Positions 35,825-44,026 of a DNA stretch of 64,000 nt are shown here, in pieces. Source of the stretch: Streptosporangiaceae bacterium. GTDB lineage: Bacteria > Actinomycetota > Actinomycetes > Streptosporangiales > Streptosporangiaceae. Where the stretch lies: assembly GCA_025934375.1 (NCBI GenBank), contig JAICYD010000013.1, positions 1 through 64,000 of the forward strand, in the 5' to 3' direction. The translations under genes were made by a program, and so were the position numbers. The notes beneath the pieces are model-generated. The model was given only the letters and a program-made list of their open reading frames with translations, ran no database searches and had not been told where the DNA came from. Numbering within the stretch: the stretch's first letter is position 1; each line of letters opens with the position of its first letter.

Positions 35825-37192
35825 TTAGTCCCCGGCATGCACCGGGCACTCGTAGACCGGCTTGAAGTCATCGAACAGGTGCCATGACTTTTCTTCCCGC
35901 AGCCGCTGGAAGAAGCGGTTCTTACCGGACCAGAAGTCCCCGTTGAGCGCCCTCACCAGCCAGAAGTGCTCGATGGCCTCCTCGGTGTCGAACGGGCCGC
36001 CGGACGTGGCCCGCAGCTTCTCCTGGATGCCCCACCAGCCCGCTCCCGCCAGGCGCCGGTCGTCGGCGTACGGGGTCACCCTCAGCTCGCGCCCGCCGCT
36101 GGCGTAGCGGTTATCGTAGACGGCGCGGATGAGCCGGTAGTAGGTTTCGTAGCCGGTCTTGAAGAAGTTCTGGTAGCGCTCCGCCGCCTCGGCCTCGCCC
36201 GACTCGCCGGCCAGGCATATCGCCGTCTCCTCGGCCGCCCGGCGGCCGGTGGTGAGGGCGAGCAGGACCCCCCCGGAGAAGACAGGGTCGGTGAAGCTGC
36301 CCGCGTCGCCGATGATGAAATAGCCCGGCCCGGCGAGGGTGTCGCAGTGGTACTCGAAGTTGTTCTCGCCGGCAAGCTCACGGACAACGGTCGTTCCCTC
36401 AATGCGCTCGCGGATCCTGGGGATCCGCGCCAGGTGCTCGTCCCAGACCTCCTCGGGGCGCGATGCCCGCAGGATCTCGGCCGGCGCCACGCAGCCGATG
36501 CTGATGGTGTCGGGGCGGATGGGAATGGCCCAGACCCACCCGTCGGCGTGCAGGCCGAGCTGGATGTCGCCCTCCGTAGCGGGGTTCTTGCCTTCGTCCA
36601 GGCCGCCGAGGTGCTTGAAGACCGCCGCCATCTTGAGGTGGTCGTCTGCCTTCCGCAGGTTCAGGCCCCTGGCGATCACGCCGGCCCGCCCGCTCGCGTC
36701 GATGACGAACCTCGCGGTGGCGACGTGCTCCGCGCCGTCGTGGCCGTAACGGACGCCGCTGATGCGCTCGCCGGAGTTGAGCAGGCGGGTGACGCGGGCC
36801 TTCTGCAGGACGGTGACACCGGGGGTCTCGGCGGCGGTGTCGAGGAGGATCTTGTCGAATTCGGATCGCTCCACGTGAAGGGTCCACCCCCGCAGGCCCT
36901 CTCCCACCTTTCCGAGCTGCAGGCGCCTGAACGTTCCCTCGGTGCCGGTGAGCTCGATCCCCCGCTTGACGACGAAGCCGGCCGCGCTCATCCGATCCAG
37001 GACCCCGAGCTGGTCCAGGACATCCGCGGTGTACGTCAGCAACGACTCGCCGATGTGGAACCTCGGGAACTGCTCCCGCTCAAGGAGCAGGACTGAATGG
37101 CCCAGGCGGGCAAGCGTCATGGCGTAGGAGGACCCGGCAGGGCCTCCGCCGACTACGATGGCATCGTAATCCTTATTGTTGGCATCAGCCAC
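35825..37192 (-). CDS. Flavin-dependent halogenase-like protein
   Basis: A 455-residue FAD protein of the tryptophan-halogenase superfamily. Motifs: IVVGGGPAGSSYAM (GxGxxG, residues 12-25), ERE...FHIGESLL, DGWVWAIPI (the WxWxIP motif that separates halogenases from hydroxylases, near residue 215) and GDAGSFTDPVFSGGV (near 290). It would need a flavin reductase, not seen in the window. The start is GTG 37192, six bases behind AAGGAG; the ATG at 37207 lies before this site. Substrate and halide cannot be deduced, and some members of this family hydroxylate or epoxidise. A StrR-type operator lies at 37307-37335. Confidence 0.75.
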   Translation of the reverse strand: MADANNKDYDAIVVGGGPAGSSYAMTLARLGHSVLLLEREQFPRFHIGESLLTYTADVLDQLGVLDRMSAAGFVVKRGIELTGTEGTFRRLQLGKVGEGLRGWTLHVERSEFDKILLDTAAETPGVTVLQKARVTRLLNSGERISGVRYGHDGAEHVATARFVIDASGRAGVIARGLNLRKADDHLKMAAVFKHLGGLDEGKNPATEGDIQLGLHADGWVWAIPIRPDTISIGCVAPAEILRASRPEEVWDEHLARIPRIRERIEGTTVVRELAGENNFEYHCDTLAGPGYFIIGDAGSFTDPVFSGGVLLALTTGRRAAEETAICLAGESGEAEAAERYQNFFKTGYETYYRLIRAVYDNRYASGGRELRVTPYADDRRLAGAGWWGIQEKLRATSGGPFDTEEAIEHFWLVRALNGDFWSGKNRFFQRLREEKSWHLFDDFKPVYECPVHAGD

Positions 37193-37306
37193 AGGTTGCT
37201 CCTTCATCTCGAATGAGGATTATGCCAAGGATGCTTCCTTGCCGTCCCTTAGGGTGCGAGGCTCGCGCAGCGGAAGTCAACCTGGCCATCCCTTTCCTGC
37301 GCCAGA

Positions 37307-37335
37307 GTTCGACTGCGAGATTGTCGCGGTCGAAC
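37307..37335. promoter_or_regulatory. StrR-type operator, site 5 (best match)
   Basis: GTTCGACTG, an 11-base spacer, then CGGTCGAAC: 17 of 18 consensus bases and almost a perfect palindrome. It lies between the divergent halogenase-like and O-methyltransferase-like genes. A TATTCT at 37365-37370, 29 bases further, may be the -10 element of the plus-strand gene. Confidence 0.85.
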
Positions 37336-37403
37336 CGACGTTGTGAGCGGCGAGCGTGTCGTTCTATTCTTGGCCCGGAAAGGCGACTAATTCAGGAGGG
37401 CTC

Positions 37404-38432
37404 ATGTCTGCACCAGCCTACACAAGAGATCAGGCGGCTACTTTTGCGCTGCTTGACTTGACGCAGGGATCGGTGATAACCCAGGCGCTCTATGTCGCGG
37501 CCCGGCTTAGCATAGCCGACATCCTGAGCGACGGCCCGCTGGCGGCTGCCGAAATAGCGAAGAGAGCAGATGCCAACCCGGAAGCGGTATACCGCCTGCT
37601 GCGCCTGCTCTCCGGCTACTCGGTATTCGCCGAGGGCGAGGACGGCCGGTTCGGGCTGACGCCGATGGCCAGCGCCCTGCGTGACGATGCGCCGGATTCC
37701 ATGCGCGGCATAGCGTTGCTCATGGGGCACCCGCTGTTCCGTGAAGACTGGGGACACCTGCTCACCTCGGTGCGGACCGGCGAGCCGAGCCTGCCCACGC
37801 TGCGCGGCATGGGGGCCTTCGAGTTCCTCATGGCGAACCCCGAATACAGGATCGCGTTCTTCCAGGGAATGGGCAACCTTTCCGCTCCGGAGACCGACCC
37901 CGTGGTCGCGGCGTATGACTTCTCCAGGTTCCGCACGATTGTCGACCTCGGCGGCGGGCGCGGCGCCCTTCTCGCGGGTATCCTCAACCGGGCCAACGCC
38001 TCGACGGGAATCCTGTTTGACCATCCGCAAGCGACGGCCGACGCCGCCGACGTCATCAAGGCAGCAGGGGTGGCCGGCCGCTGCACGATCGAGAACGGCT
38101 CATATTTCGAAACCGTGCCCGCCGGCGCCGACGCCTATCTGCTCAAGCACACGCTGCATGACTTCAGCGAGCCGCAGATCCGCGCCGTCCTCAAGAATGT
38201 CCGTAACGCAATCAATCCCAGCGGTGCGCTCTTCGTGATCGAGTACGTGCTCCCCGAAGGCAATGAGCGTCATATCGGAAACATCATCGACATGTGGCTC
38301 CTGCTAATGCTGGGCGCTAAGGAGCGTACCCGGCAGCAGTACGCCGACCTCCTTGCCAGTGAGGGATTCAGGCTAACCAGCATCATCCCGACCACGTCGC
38401 CGGTGTCGATTATCCAGGCCGAGCCCGTATGA
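37404..38432 (+). CDS. O-methyltransferase-like protein (possible hydrazine-installing AlpH-type enzyme)
   Basis: A 342-residue class I SAM O-methyltransferase of the plant-OMT/ActO type. It has an N-terminal dimerisation winged helix (residues 10-90), motif I VDLGGGRGALLAGIL (180-194) and the catalytic region LLKHTLHDFSEPQIRAVLKN (247-266) with His249/His252. ATG 37404 has CAGGAGGG upstream. The SAM site looks intact. In kinamycin biosynthesis AlpH, a protein of this family, couples glutamylhydrazine to the polyketide without using SAM. An equivalent role is attractive here because a GS-like ligase and a gamma-glutamyl hydrolase are present; plain O-methylation is the default alternative. 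Confidence 0.78.
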   Translation: MSAPAYTRDQAATFALLDLTQGSVITQALYVAARLSIADILSDGPLAAAEIAKRADANPEAVYRLLRLLSGYSVFAEGEDGRFGLTPMASALRDDAPDSMRGIALLMGHPLFREDWGHLLTSVRTGEPSLPTLRGMGAFEFLMANPEYRIAFFQGMGNLSAPETDPVVAAYDFSRFRTIVDLGGGRGALLAGILNRANASTGILFDHPQATADAADVIKAAGVAGRCTIENGSYFETVPAGADAYLLKHTLHDFSEPQIRAVLKNVRNAINPSGALFVIEYVLPEGNERHIGNIIDMWLLLMLGAKERTRQQYADLLASEGFRLTSIIPTTSPVSIIQAEPV

Positions 38433-38459
38433 CGGGCATCGCGCCCAGGAGCCCCGGAA

Positions 38460-39722
38460 ATGGATAACCTGATCGCCGTCGTGACCGGCGACGCCGCGCT
38501 CGTGCTGATCGTGTCGTCGCTGTTCGGCGCGGCCGCCAGGCGGCTCGGGCAGCCCGCGGTCATCGGCCAGATCCTGGCCGGGATCCTGCTTGGGCCCAGC
38601 CTGCTCGGCCACCTGCCCGGTCACCTCAGCAGCCGGCTGTTCCCGCATGCGGCGCTGCCCTACCTGAGCGTGATATCCCAGGTCGCCGTGGCGCTGTTCA
38701 TGTTTGGCGTCGGATATGAGCTCAGCAGGAAGTCGCTGCGCCACGGCTACCGGGCGGCGGCGCTGGTGGCCGCGGGGGCGCTAGTGGTTCCCATGCTGCT
38801 CGGCTCGGGATCGGTGCTGGCCTTCCGATCGGCCTACGCCAGCCTTGGCCAGTCCGATTTCGGCCACTCCCTGGTCCTGTTCATAGGGGTCGCCACGTCC
38901 ATCACCGCGCTGCCGGTCCTGGCTGCGATCATGCGGGAGCGCGGCCTTTCCGGGACCACGGCCGGCGCGACGGCCACTACCGCGGCCGGGATCATGGACG
39001 TGGCGGCGTGGATCACGCTGGCCGCGTCACTGGCCGGCACGGCGAACAGCCCGCACCGGTCGTGGCCGGTCGTGCTCGTGCTGGTCACCGGATTCGCTGT
39101 GGTCATGCTGCTCGGCGTCCGGCCGGCGCTGCGCTGGTGGATCCGCCGCCCGGGAGCCGTGCTCGCGAACCAGGTCCCCGTCGCGCTGGCCCTCACCCTT
39201 GGCAGTGCCTGGGTGACGGCATCGCTTGGCCTGCACCCGGTGTTCGGCGGGCTACTGGCCGGTCTCACGATGCCGGGCAGGGACGGCGGCGCCGATCCGG
39301 ACGTGCTGCGCACCATGGAAGGCACCAGCAACGCGCTGCTGCCCTTGTTCTTCGTCGTCACCGGCCTGTCGGTCAACGTGAGCCAGCTGAGCGGCTCCGC
39401 CTTCGCCATGCTGGCGCTGCTGATGGCGATCGCGAGCATCGGCAAGCTGACCCCCGCGTACCTGGGGTCCCGCGCCGGTGGCCTCGACCACACCGACGCG
39501 GCCACCACGGCCGCGCTCGTCAACACCAGGGGCCTGACCGAGCTCATCGCCCTCAACGCCGGGCTCAGCTCGGGCCTGATCGGCCAGCGGCTGTTCAGCG
39601 TTCTGGTGCTGATGGCGGTGCTGACCACGGTGATGACCGCGCCCCTGCTCACCTTGATCCGCCCCCGCACGCAGACCGCGCCATCTGGTGACCGTCTATT
39701 CGAAGAGAAGGGTGCAGTATGA
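38460..39722 (+). CDS. Cation/proton antiporter (CPA2, KefB-like)
   Basis: A 420-residue CPA2-type membrane antiporter with 12-13 hydrophobic segments and no C-terminal TrkA domain. The family motif GQPAVIGQILAGILLGPSLLG lies at about residues 30-50, and GLTELIALNAGLSSGLIGQRLFS near 357. ATG 38460 follows AGGAG at short distance and 28 bases after the O-methyltransferase stop. CPA2 antiporters are found in several antibiotic clusters, where pH or ion homeostasis or export is proposed. It is likely self-protection. Confidence 0.82.
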   Translation: MDNLIAVVTGDAALVLIVSSLFGAAARRLGQPAVIGQILAGILLGPSLLGHLPGHLSSRLFPHAALPYLSVISQVAVALFMFGVGYELSRKSLRHGYRAAALVAAGALVVPMLLGSGSVLAFRSAYASLGQSDFGHSLVLFIGVATSITALPVLAAIMRERGLSGTTAGATATTAAGIMDVAAWITLAASLAGTANSPHRSWPVVLVLVTGFAVVMLLGVRPALRWWIRRPGAVLANQVPVALALTLGSAWVTASLGLHPVFGGLLAGLTMPGRDGGADPDVLRTMEGTSNALLPLFFVVTGLSVNVSQLSGSAFAMLALLMAIASIGKLTPAYLGSRAGGLDHTDAATTAALVNTRGLTELIALNAGLSSGLIGQRLFSVLVLMAVLTTVMTAPLLTLIRPRTQTAPSGDRLFEEKGAV

Positions 39723-40879
39723 GCCAACGATTCAGGGCAAGGGCCGCGGTGGCGGCCGCGGGCGTCGCTGCTGGCGTCGTCACTTTGGGGCTGTCAGCGG
39801 CGGCCCCGGTCAGCGCCTCGACGCCGGGCGCGAGCACGCCCACCGTGCGGGTGATAGCCAGCGGGCTGGACAATCCCAGGGCGATCACCGTCGGGCCGGG
39901 CGGCTTGTACGTCACCGAGGCGGGGAACGGCGGGAGTACCTGCATAACGGTGTTCGGGTTTTCCCTGTGCGAGGGCCTGACCGCTTCGGTGGTGGTGGTG
40001 ACCCCGTTCGGCACGCGGACGGTACTGTCCGGGCTGCCCTCCGCAGGAGGTGCCGACGGCACGGCGGGACCCGCCGCCGTGACGTTCGACAGGGGAAGGC
40101 TCGCGGTGCTCATGCAGGACTCGGCGGTGAATCCGGACGGCACCACGGCGATACAGGGACCAGGGGCGGAGGCCTTCGGCAAGCTGCTGCTGGCGCGGCC
40201 GCTGGCCAGTTCGAGGGAATGGCATTTTGCTGCCGACGTCGCTGCCTTCGCGGCCGCCCACCCGCAGGACCCGGCAACCCTTGGCGGACTTCCCGGGCAG
40301 GAGACCGTCTACGATTCCGACCCGTATGACATCATCTCGTTCCACGGCGGCTACGCGATCGCCGACGCCGCCGCCAACGACGTGGTGTGGCTCAGCTCGC
40401 AGGGCCGCCTGTCCGTGCTGGGCCGGCTGCCGACCACGCCGATGCCGTTCAACGGCACGACGGTCGACGCGCAGGCGGTGCCGACCTCCCTGGCGGTCGG
40501 TCCTGACGGCGCGCTGTACGTCGGCACGCTGATCGGCGTCCCCAGCCTGCCCGGCACCGCGGCCGTCTACCGGCTGGTGCCAGGCCATGCGCCAACCGTC
40601 GCGGCGGGCGGGCTGACCGCGGTGACCAGCATCGCGTTCGATCACCGAGGCGACTTGCTCGCCTTGGAGTTCAGCACCGGCGGGTTGCTGGCCCCGCCCG
40701 GCACCCCCGGGGCGCTGGTCCGGGTGAACCTGGCAGCCGGCACGAGAGCGACGCTCCCGGTCAGCCTGCCGGAGCCGACCGGGCTTGCGGTAGGGCCCCG
40801 CGGCTCGGTTTACGTGGCCGCCAACGGCAACGCCGGCCCCGGGGCCGGCGAGGTGCTGAAGATCAGCGGACTGGGCTGA
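39719..40879 (+). CDS. Secreted ScyD/ScyE-like beta-propeller protein
   Basis: A 386-residue exported protein. It has a signal peptide (RFRARAAVAAAGVAAGVVTLGLSAAAPVSA, cleavage near residue 34) followed by repeated blades with GPGGLYVTE, GPDGALYVGT and GPRGSVYVAANG, as in the ScyD/ScyE family. ATG 39719 overlaps the antiporter stop (ATGA). The location is extracellular or envelope. Such beta-propellers bind or protect small molecules, but none is known to act in a polyketide pathway. It ends before a strong terminator. Confidence 0.8.
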   Translation: MSQRFRARAAVAAAGVAAGVVTLGLSAAAPVSASTPGASTPTVRVIASGLDNPRAITVGPGGLYVTEAGNGGSTCITVFGFSLCEGLTASVVVVTPFGTRTVLSGLPSAGGADGTAGPAAVTFDRGRLAVLMQDSAVNPDGTTAIQGPGAEAFGKLLLARPLASSREWHFAADVAAFAAAHPQDPATLGGLPGQETVYDSDPYDIISFHGGYAIADAAANDVVWLSSQGRLSVLGRLPTTPMPFNGTTVDAQAVPTSLAVGPDGALYVGTLIGVPSLPGTAAVYRLVPGHAPTVAAGGLTAVTSIAFDHRGDLLALEFSTGGLLAPPGTPGALVRVNLAAGTRATLPVSLPEPTGLAVGPRGSVYVAANGNAGPGAGEVLKISGLG

Positions 40880-40890
40880 GGCCCGGTACC

Positions 40891-40947
40891 GGCCAATCGC
40901 AGCAAGCGCCCGGCGGCGCCGCCGCCGGGCGCTTGCTCCTATTGGCC
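40891..40947. terminator. Large bidirectional terminator hairpin
   Basis: AGCAAGCGCCCGGCGGC (40901-40917) pairs with GCCGCCGGGCGCTTGCT (40921-40937), and outside it GGCCAAT (40891-40897) pairs with ATTGGCC (40941-40947). It separates the converging ScyD-like and sigma factor genes. Confidence 0.8.
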
Positions 40948-40958
40948 GCCGGAGGCGG

Positions 40959-41822
40959 TCAGTCCGCCAACTGGTCGAGAATGGTCAGGTCGGCTTCAGC
41001 GACATGGCCGGGGTTGTCGATGATGTCGATCGCGGCGATCTTGGCGCCGGTGATCGTGAACACGGTGAGCGTGATCGGCCTGCCCTGGGCGGCCGTGACC
41101 ATGCCGAGGGCCCCGTCTATCAAGGCGGGCAAGGTGACCTGGGCGGATCGCGCGAAGCCGGACGAGCGTACCGCCACCGCCGCCGCACCGCGAATCACCT
41201 GGGCGCCGTTGGAGCGCACCACGACGTCTGGGTCGAGCGCCTTCAACAGCGCTTCGAAGTCGCCGTCGCGGGCAGCGGTGAGGAAGGCGTCGACGATTGA
41301 CCGCTGCCGGCGCAACTCGGTGCCGAGGACGGGAGCCACGCCCCGGACCCGCCGGCGGGCGCGGCTGGCCAGCTGCCGGGAAGCAGTGGGCGAGCGCCCG
41401 ACGATCGGCGCGATGTCGTCGAACGGGACGGCAAAAATGTCGTGCAGGACAAATGCGAGCCTTTCAGCGGGCAGTAGTGTTTGCAGGATTACCAGTAGCG
41501 CGGGGCCGATCGAGTCGGCGAGCAGCGCTTCTTGTTCGGGGTCGATACCGCCGGAGTCGTTCGCGGCTGATTCGGGCAGGTGTATCCCTATCGGCTTTTC
41601 CCGGCGCGACTGTAGCATGTCCAGGCACACCCGGGCGACAACCGTCGTCAGCCACCCGCCCAGGTTCTGGATGTTGCTGGAGTCGGAGCGGCTCAGCCGC
41701 AGCCAGGCTTCCTGAACGGCGTCCTCGGCCTCGCTGGGCGAGCCCAGCGTGTGGTAGGCGACCGCTCGCAGTCGGGTTCGGTGGGCCTCGAACAGATCCA
41801 CGAGCTCAGCATTTTCATCCAT
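40959..41822 (-). CDS. ECF41-type sigma factor with C-terminal SnoaL-like domain
   Basis: A 287-residue extracytoplasmic-function sigma factor. Sigma-2 lies at about residues 8-75 (GSPSEAEDAVQEAWLRL), sigma-4 at about 115-165 (LLPAERLAFVLHDIFAVPFDDIAPIVG), and a SnoaL/NTF2-like domain fills the rest. ECF41 members have no anti-sigma factor; the fused C-terminal domain controls them through linker and tail motifs. Here the linker reads HLPES (family WLPEP) and the tail NPGHV (family NPDKL), so both are variant. The gene has its own ECF41-like promoter at 41860-41886. Expected targets are carboxymuconolactone decarboxylases, oxidoreductases and epimerases, and such genes lie here on both sides of the cluster. 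Confidence 0.87.
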   Translation of the reverse strand: MDENAELVDLFEAHRTRLRAVAYHTLGSPSEAEDAVQEAWLRLSRSDSSNIQNLGGWLTTVVARVCLDMLQSRREKPIGIHLPESAANDSGGIDPEQEALLADSIGPALLVILQTLLPAERLAFVLHDIFAVPFDDIAPIVGRSPTASRQLASRARRRVRGVAPVLGTELRRQRSIVDAFLTAARDGDFEALLKALDPDVVVRSNGAQVIRGAAAVAVRSSGFARSAQVTLPALIDGALGMVTAAQGRPITLTVFTITGAKIAAIDIIDNPGHVAEADLTILDQLAD

Positions 41823-41859
41823 TGGTCACATTTCTCTTGTCGTGGTCCTTTATATGTGT

Positions 41860-41886
41860 GACTGACCAGACCCCGCCGATGTGACA
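41860..41886 (-). promoter_or_regulatory. ECF41-type autoregulatory promoter
   Basis: On the minus strand TGTCACA (41886-41880), a 16-base spacer, then AGTC (41863-41860), 38 bases before the sigma factor start. The -35 element is a perfect consensus match; the -10 has A in place of C. Confidence 0.65.
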
Positions 41887-42019
41887 AGAAGGCCGATTTA
41901 GCATCCGGTGGAACGTGGCCTGCGGCGGGCCGCTGCTGCAGGTTACCCCCCGACGCTGCTGTGCGTGGATTTCGAGCGACATCTGGCCATGCCGCGAACG
42001 TGCCCTCAGGCCCGGGATG

Positions 42020-42057
42020 GCAATGCCCCCGCCGGGATGACCCGGCGGGGGCATTGC
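42020..42057. terminator. Terminator of the CMD-hydrolase gene
   Basis: GCAATGCCCCCGCCGGG (42020-42036) pairs perfectly with CCCGGCGGGGGCATTGC (42041-42057) across ATGA. It lies just after the end of the minus-strand gene at 42075. The 200 bases between it and the sigma gene hold only the sigma promoter. Confidence 0.8.
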
Positions 42058-42074
42058 AGCGGGAGGCAGGACTG

Positions 42075-43286
42075 TCAGGATTTGAAGAAGTTGGTCAGCT
42101 GGTCCAGGACGTGTGCGCTGACCGTGCGGCCGGCGAAGCTGGCGGGAATGCTGTGGTGCTGCGCGCCGGGTACCGCGTCGGCCACGGTGAGCGAGTCCTT
42201 GTGCGACCGGTCATTCGCGTCCCGGTCGATCACCAGGGTAGGGACGGCAATGCCGCGATAGCGGTCGGCCGATGACTCCTCGGAGACGGTGAGGTCGTAC
42301 ATGATCGTGGGCGCGACCGCCTCAAGGGCCTCCCAGAACAGGTCTCCGCGCGCGATCCGGAATTCGTCCGACACCGCGTCAGAGCCGTGGAACAAGGCGA
42401 CTGCGTCCGCGTTGCGGCCCGCCTTGAGTAGCTCGCTGAGCTTGGGCCGCAGGTCCTCCTGGCCGTCCGCGCTGGCCAGCCTCGGCTCGCGCAGGACGAG
42501 CCTGCTGATCCCGGTGACGCCGGCCGCGGTGGCCTCCAGGGCAAGCACCGCGCCCGACAACATGCCGTAGACCCCGACATTCTCCCCGCCGGCCGCCTTT
42601 ATGACGGCTTGCAGGTCCTCGAGCTCGCGCTCAACCGAGTACGGCGCGGTGTCTCCGCTGTCGCCCCGGCCCCGGCGATCGTAGGTGTAGACGGTGAAGT
42701 TCTCGGCGAGCAGCGAAGCGAACTTCATCGACGGGCCGTACGTGCGAGAGGACGTGGGACCGTCGACGATGACAACCGCGGGCCCTGTACCGCGGCTTTC
42801 CAGGGTAATGCGGGTGCCGTCGCGGGAATCCACTGTCTCGACGTTGACGATCTCGCCGGCCGGCTGACGGACGGAGATGTTGAGACGGTTCCATACCCCC
42901 ATGACGGCGATGCAGACGAGCAGCGCCGCGAGCGACTTCTCGTCGTAGTGGCGGGCGGCTTCGTACCACACGTCGTCCGGGACGGGATCGCCCTGGCCGG
43001 CGATAGTGGTGACAGCGTCGGTCAGCGCCAGCGCCGCGCGTTCGGCATCGGTGAAGCATGGCGCGTCGCGCCAGGCCGCTACCGCCTGCATGCGCTCGTT
43101 GTCCTCGCCGAGCAGCCTGATGAAGTTGGGGTCCAGCCACCCGCTGACGACCCCCGCGCGCAGTTGCACCAAGCCCGTCGTGGTTATCGGCAGGCCACCC
43201 GACTGGATACCGACCCTGCCCAGCGCCTGAAGCGCTTCCACGGCACCGGGCAGCACCATCGCAGGGTTCCTCATCCGAGCCTGCAT
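42075..43286 (-). CDS. Fusion of degenerate AhpD-like domain and alpha/beta hydrolase-like domain
   Basis: A 403-residue two-domain protein. Residues 1-150 match the two AhpD-like proteins of this window (MQARMRNPAMVLPGAV; CFTDAERAALALTDAVT), but the redox site GCSVC is replaced by SGWLDP, so no CxxC remains. Residues 155-403 form an alpha/beta hydrolase fold (TYDRRGRGDSG; C-terminal PTLVIDRDANDRSH; QHHSIPASF), but the nucleophile elbow reads YGMLSGAV: leucine sits where the catalytic serine of GxSxG belongs. Both active sites look dead. ATG 43286 after GAGG is the best start. It may serve as a binding or sensing protein; it lies behind the PPOX gene in one unit. Confidence 0.75.
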   Translation of the reverse strand: MQARMRNPAMVLPGAVEALQALGRVGIQSGGLPITTTGLVQLRAGVVSGWLDPNFIRLLGEDNERMQAVAAWRDAPCFTDAERAALALTDAVTTIAGQGDPVPDDVWYEAARHYDEKSLAALLVCIAVMGVWNRLNISVRQPAGEIVNVETVDSRDGTRITLESRGTGPAVVIVDGPTSSRTYGPSMKFASLLAENFTVYTYDRRGRGDSGDTAPYSVERELEDLQAVIKAAGGENVGVYGMLSGAVLALEATAAGVTGISRLVLREPRLASADGQEDLRPKLSELLKAGRNADAVALFHGSDAVSDEFRIARGDLFWEALEAVAPTIMYDLTVSEESSADRYRGIAVPTLVIDRDANDRSHKDSLTVADAVPGAQHHSIPASFAGRTVSAHVLDQLTNFFKS

Positions 43287-43329
43287 TTTTCTACCTCGCA
43301 TTTCCGTAACGTGGCGAATGCCATCGTTG

Positions 43330-43872
43330 CTAGGCAGGCAGCCTCGGGGCTGCCTGCTGGTCGCCGCCGTAGGGCTGGCTGTACCCGCGCGTCCCTATGA
43401 GCTTGTGATCGGGCGCGTACGTGCGGCTCACCACTTCCGCCGGATCGTCTCCCAGGCCGGCGGCAACGATCTTCTCCACGTGCACCCGGATCATTTCCAG
43501 GGAGATCAGCTTTGCCCTGAGGGCGATCATCTCCGGTGGCATCTTCGGCGCACTCGGCGGGGTGGGGAGGGGATCGCTCGGCTTGCGGATCACGATCTCC
43601 GCCGCGCCGCGCAGGTGCAGGAACCGGGTTCGATAGGGCATGAGGGAAACGACGTCATCGACGACGAAGGACGCGCGGCCGAACCCCACGATGTTCTTGT
43701 ATTTCTGGGACTTGGTCATCTCCCGGCCGATGATGTCAATGCTCTCGAACTCGGGATTGTACATGTAGTTGACGGGGATGACATGCGGATCGCCGCTCTT
43801 TGTGACAGTAGCGAGGCATCCGAGGCGATGCTGTTGCATGTACTCGATCTCGTAGTCCGTGAAAATACCCAT
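43330..43872 (-). CDS. PPOX-class F420/FMN-dependent oxidoreductase
   Basis: A 180-residue split-barrel flavin- or F420-binding protein: GIFTDYEIEYMQQHRLGCLATVTKSGDPHVIPVNYMY at the start, then SQKYKNIVGFGRASFVVDDVV. It probably uses F420 or FMN to reduce a quinone or unsaturated ring. AGGAGG lies ten bases before ATG 43872. A housekeeping-like promoter (TTGACC, 17 bases, TAGGTT) lies upstream near 43960-43930 on the minus strand. It shares its unit with the AhpD-hydrolase fusion. F420-dependent steps are known in angucycline and tetracycline pathways; assignment to this product is not proved. Confidence 0.78.
   Translation of the reverse strand: MGIFTDYEIEYMQQHRLGCLATVTKSGDPHVIPVNYMYNPEFESIDIIGREMTKSQKYKNIVGFGRASFVVDDVVSLMPYRTRFLHLRGAAEIVIRKPSDPLPTPPSAPKMPPEMIALRAKLISLEMIRVHVEKIVAAGLGDDPAEVVSRTYAPDHKLIGTRGYSQPYGGDQQAAPRLPA
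43334..43357. terminator. Attenuator-like hairpin at the end of the PPOX gene
   Basis: GCAGGCAGCC (43334-43343) pairs perfectly with GGCTGCCTGC (43348-43357) around TCGG, a stable tetraloop. It overlaps the last codons of the PPOX gene and lies before the AhpD-hydrolase fusion, so it may reduce expression of the second gene or protect the upstream message. Confidence 0.5.
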
Positions 43873-43997
43873 CTCGGCGGTCGCCTCCTAAATTATGAGC
43901 ACGTGAATTTCGGCGCAGCCAGTCAGAACCTACTAGGGCAGATTCGGCTGGTCAACGTCGCCGAGTGGCGGCGCCCGACGGGAACCGGGTCCTTCTG

Positions 43998-44026
43998 GTT
44001 CGACTGCGGAAACCGGGCAGTCGGTC
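43998..44026 (+). promoter_or_regulatory. StrR-type operator, site 2
   Basis: GTTCGACTG, an 11-base spacer starting CGG, then CAGTCGGTC: 16 of 18 consensus positions. A possible -10 (TACACT, 44054-44059) lies 27 bases downstream, and the AhpD-like gene starts at 44143. Confidence 0.78.
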
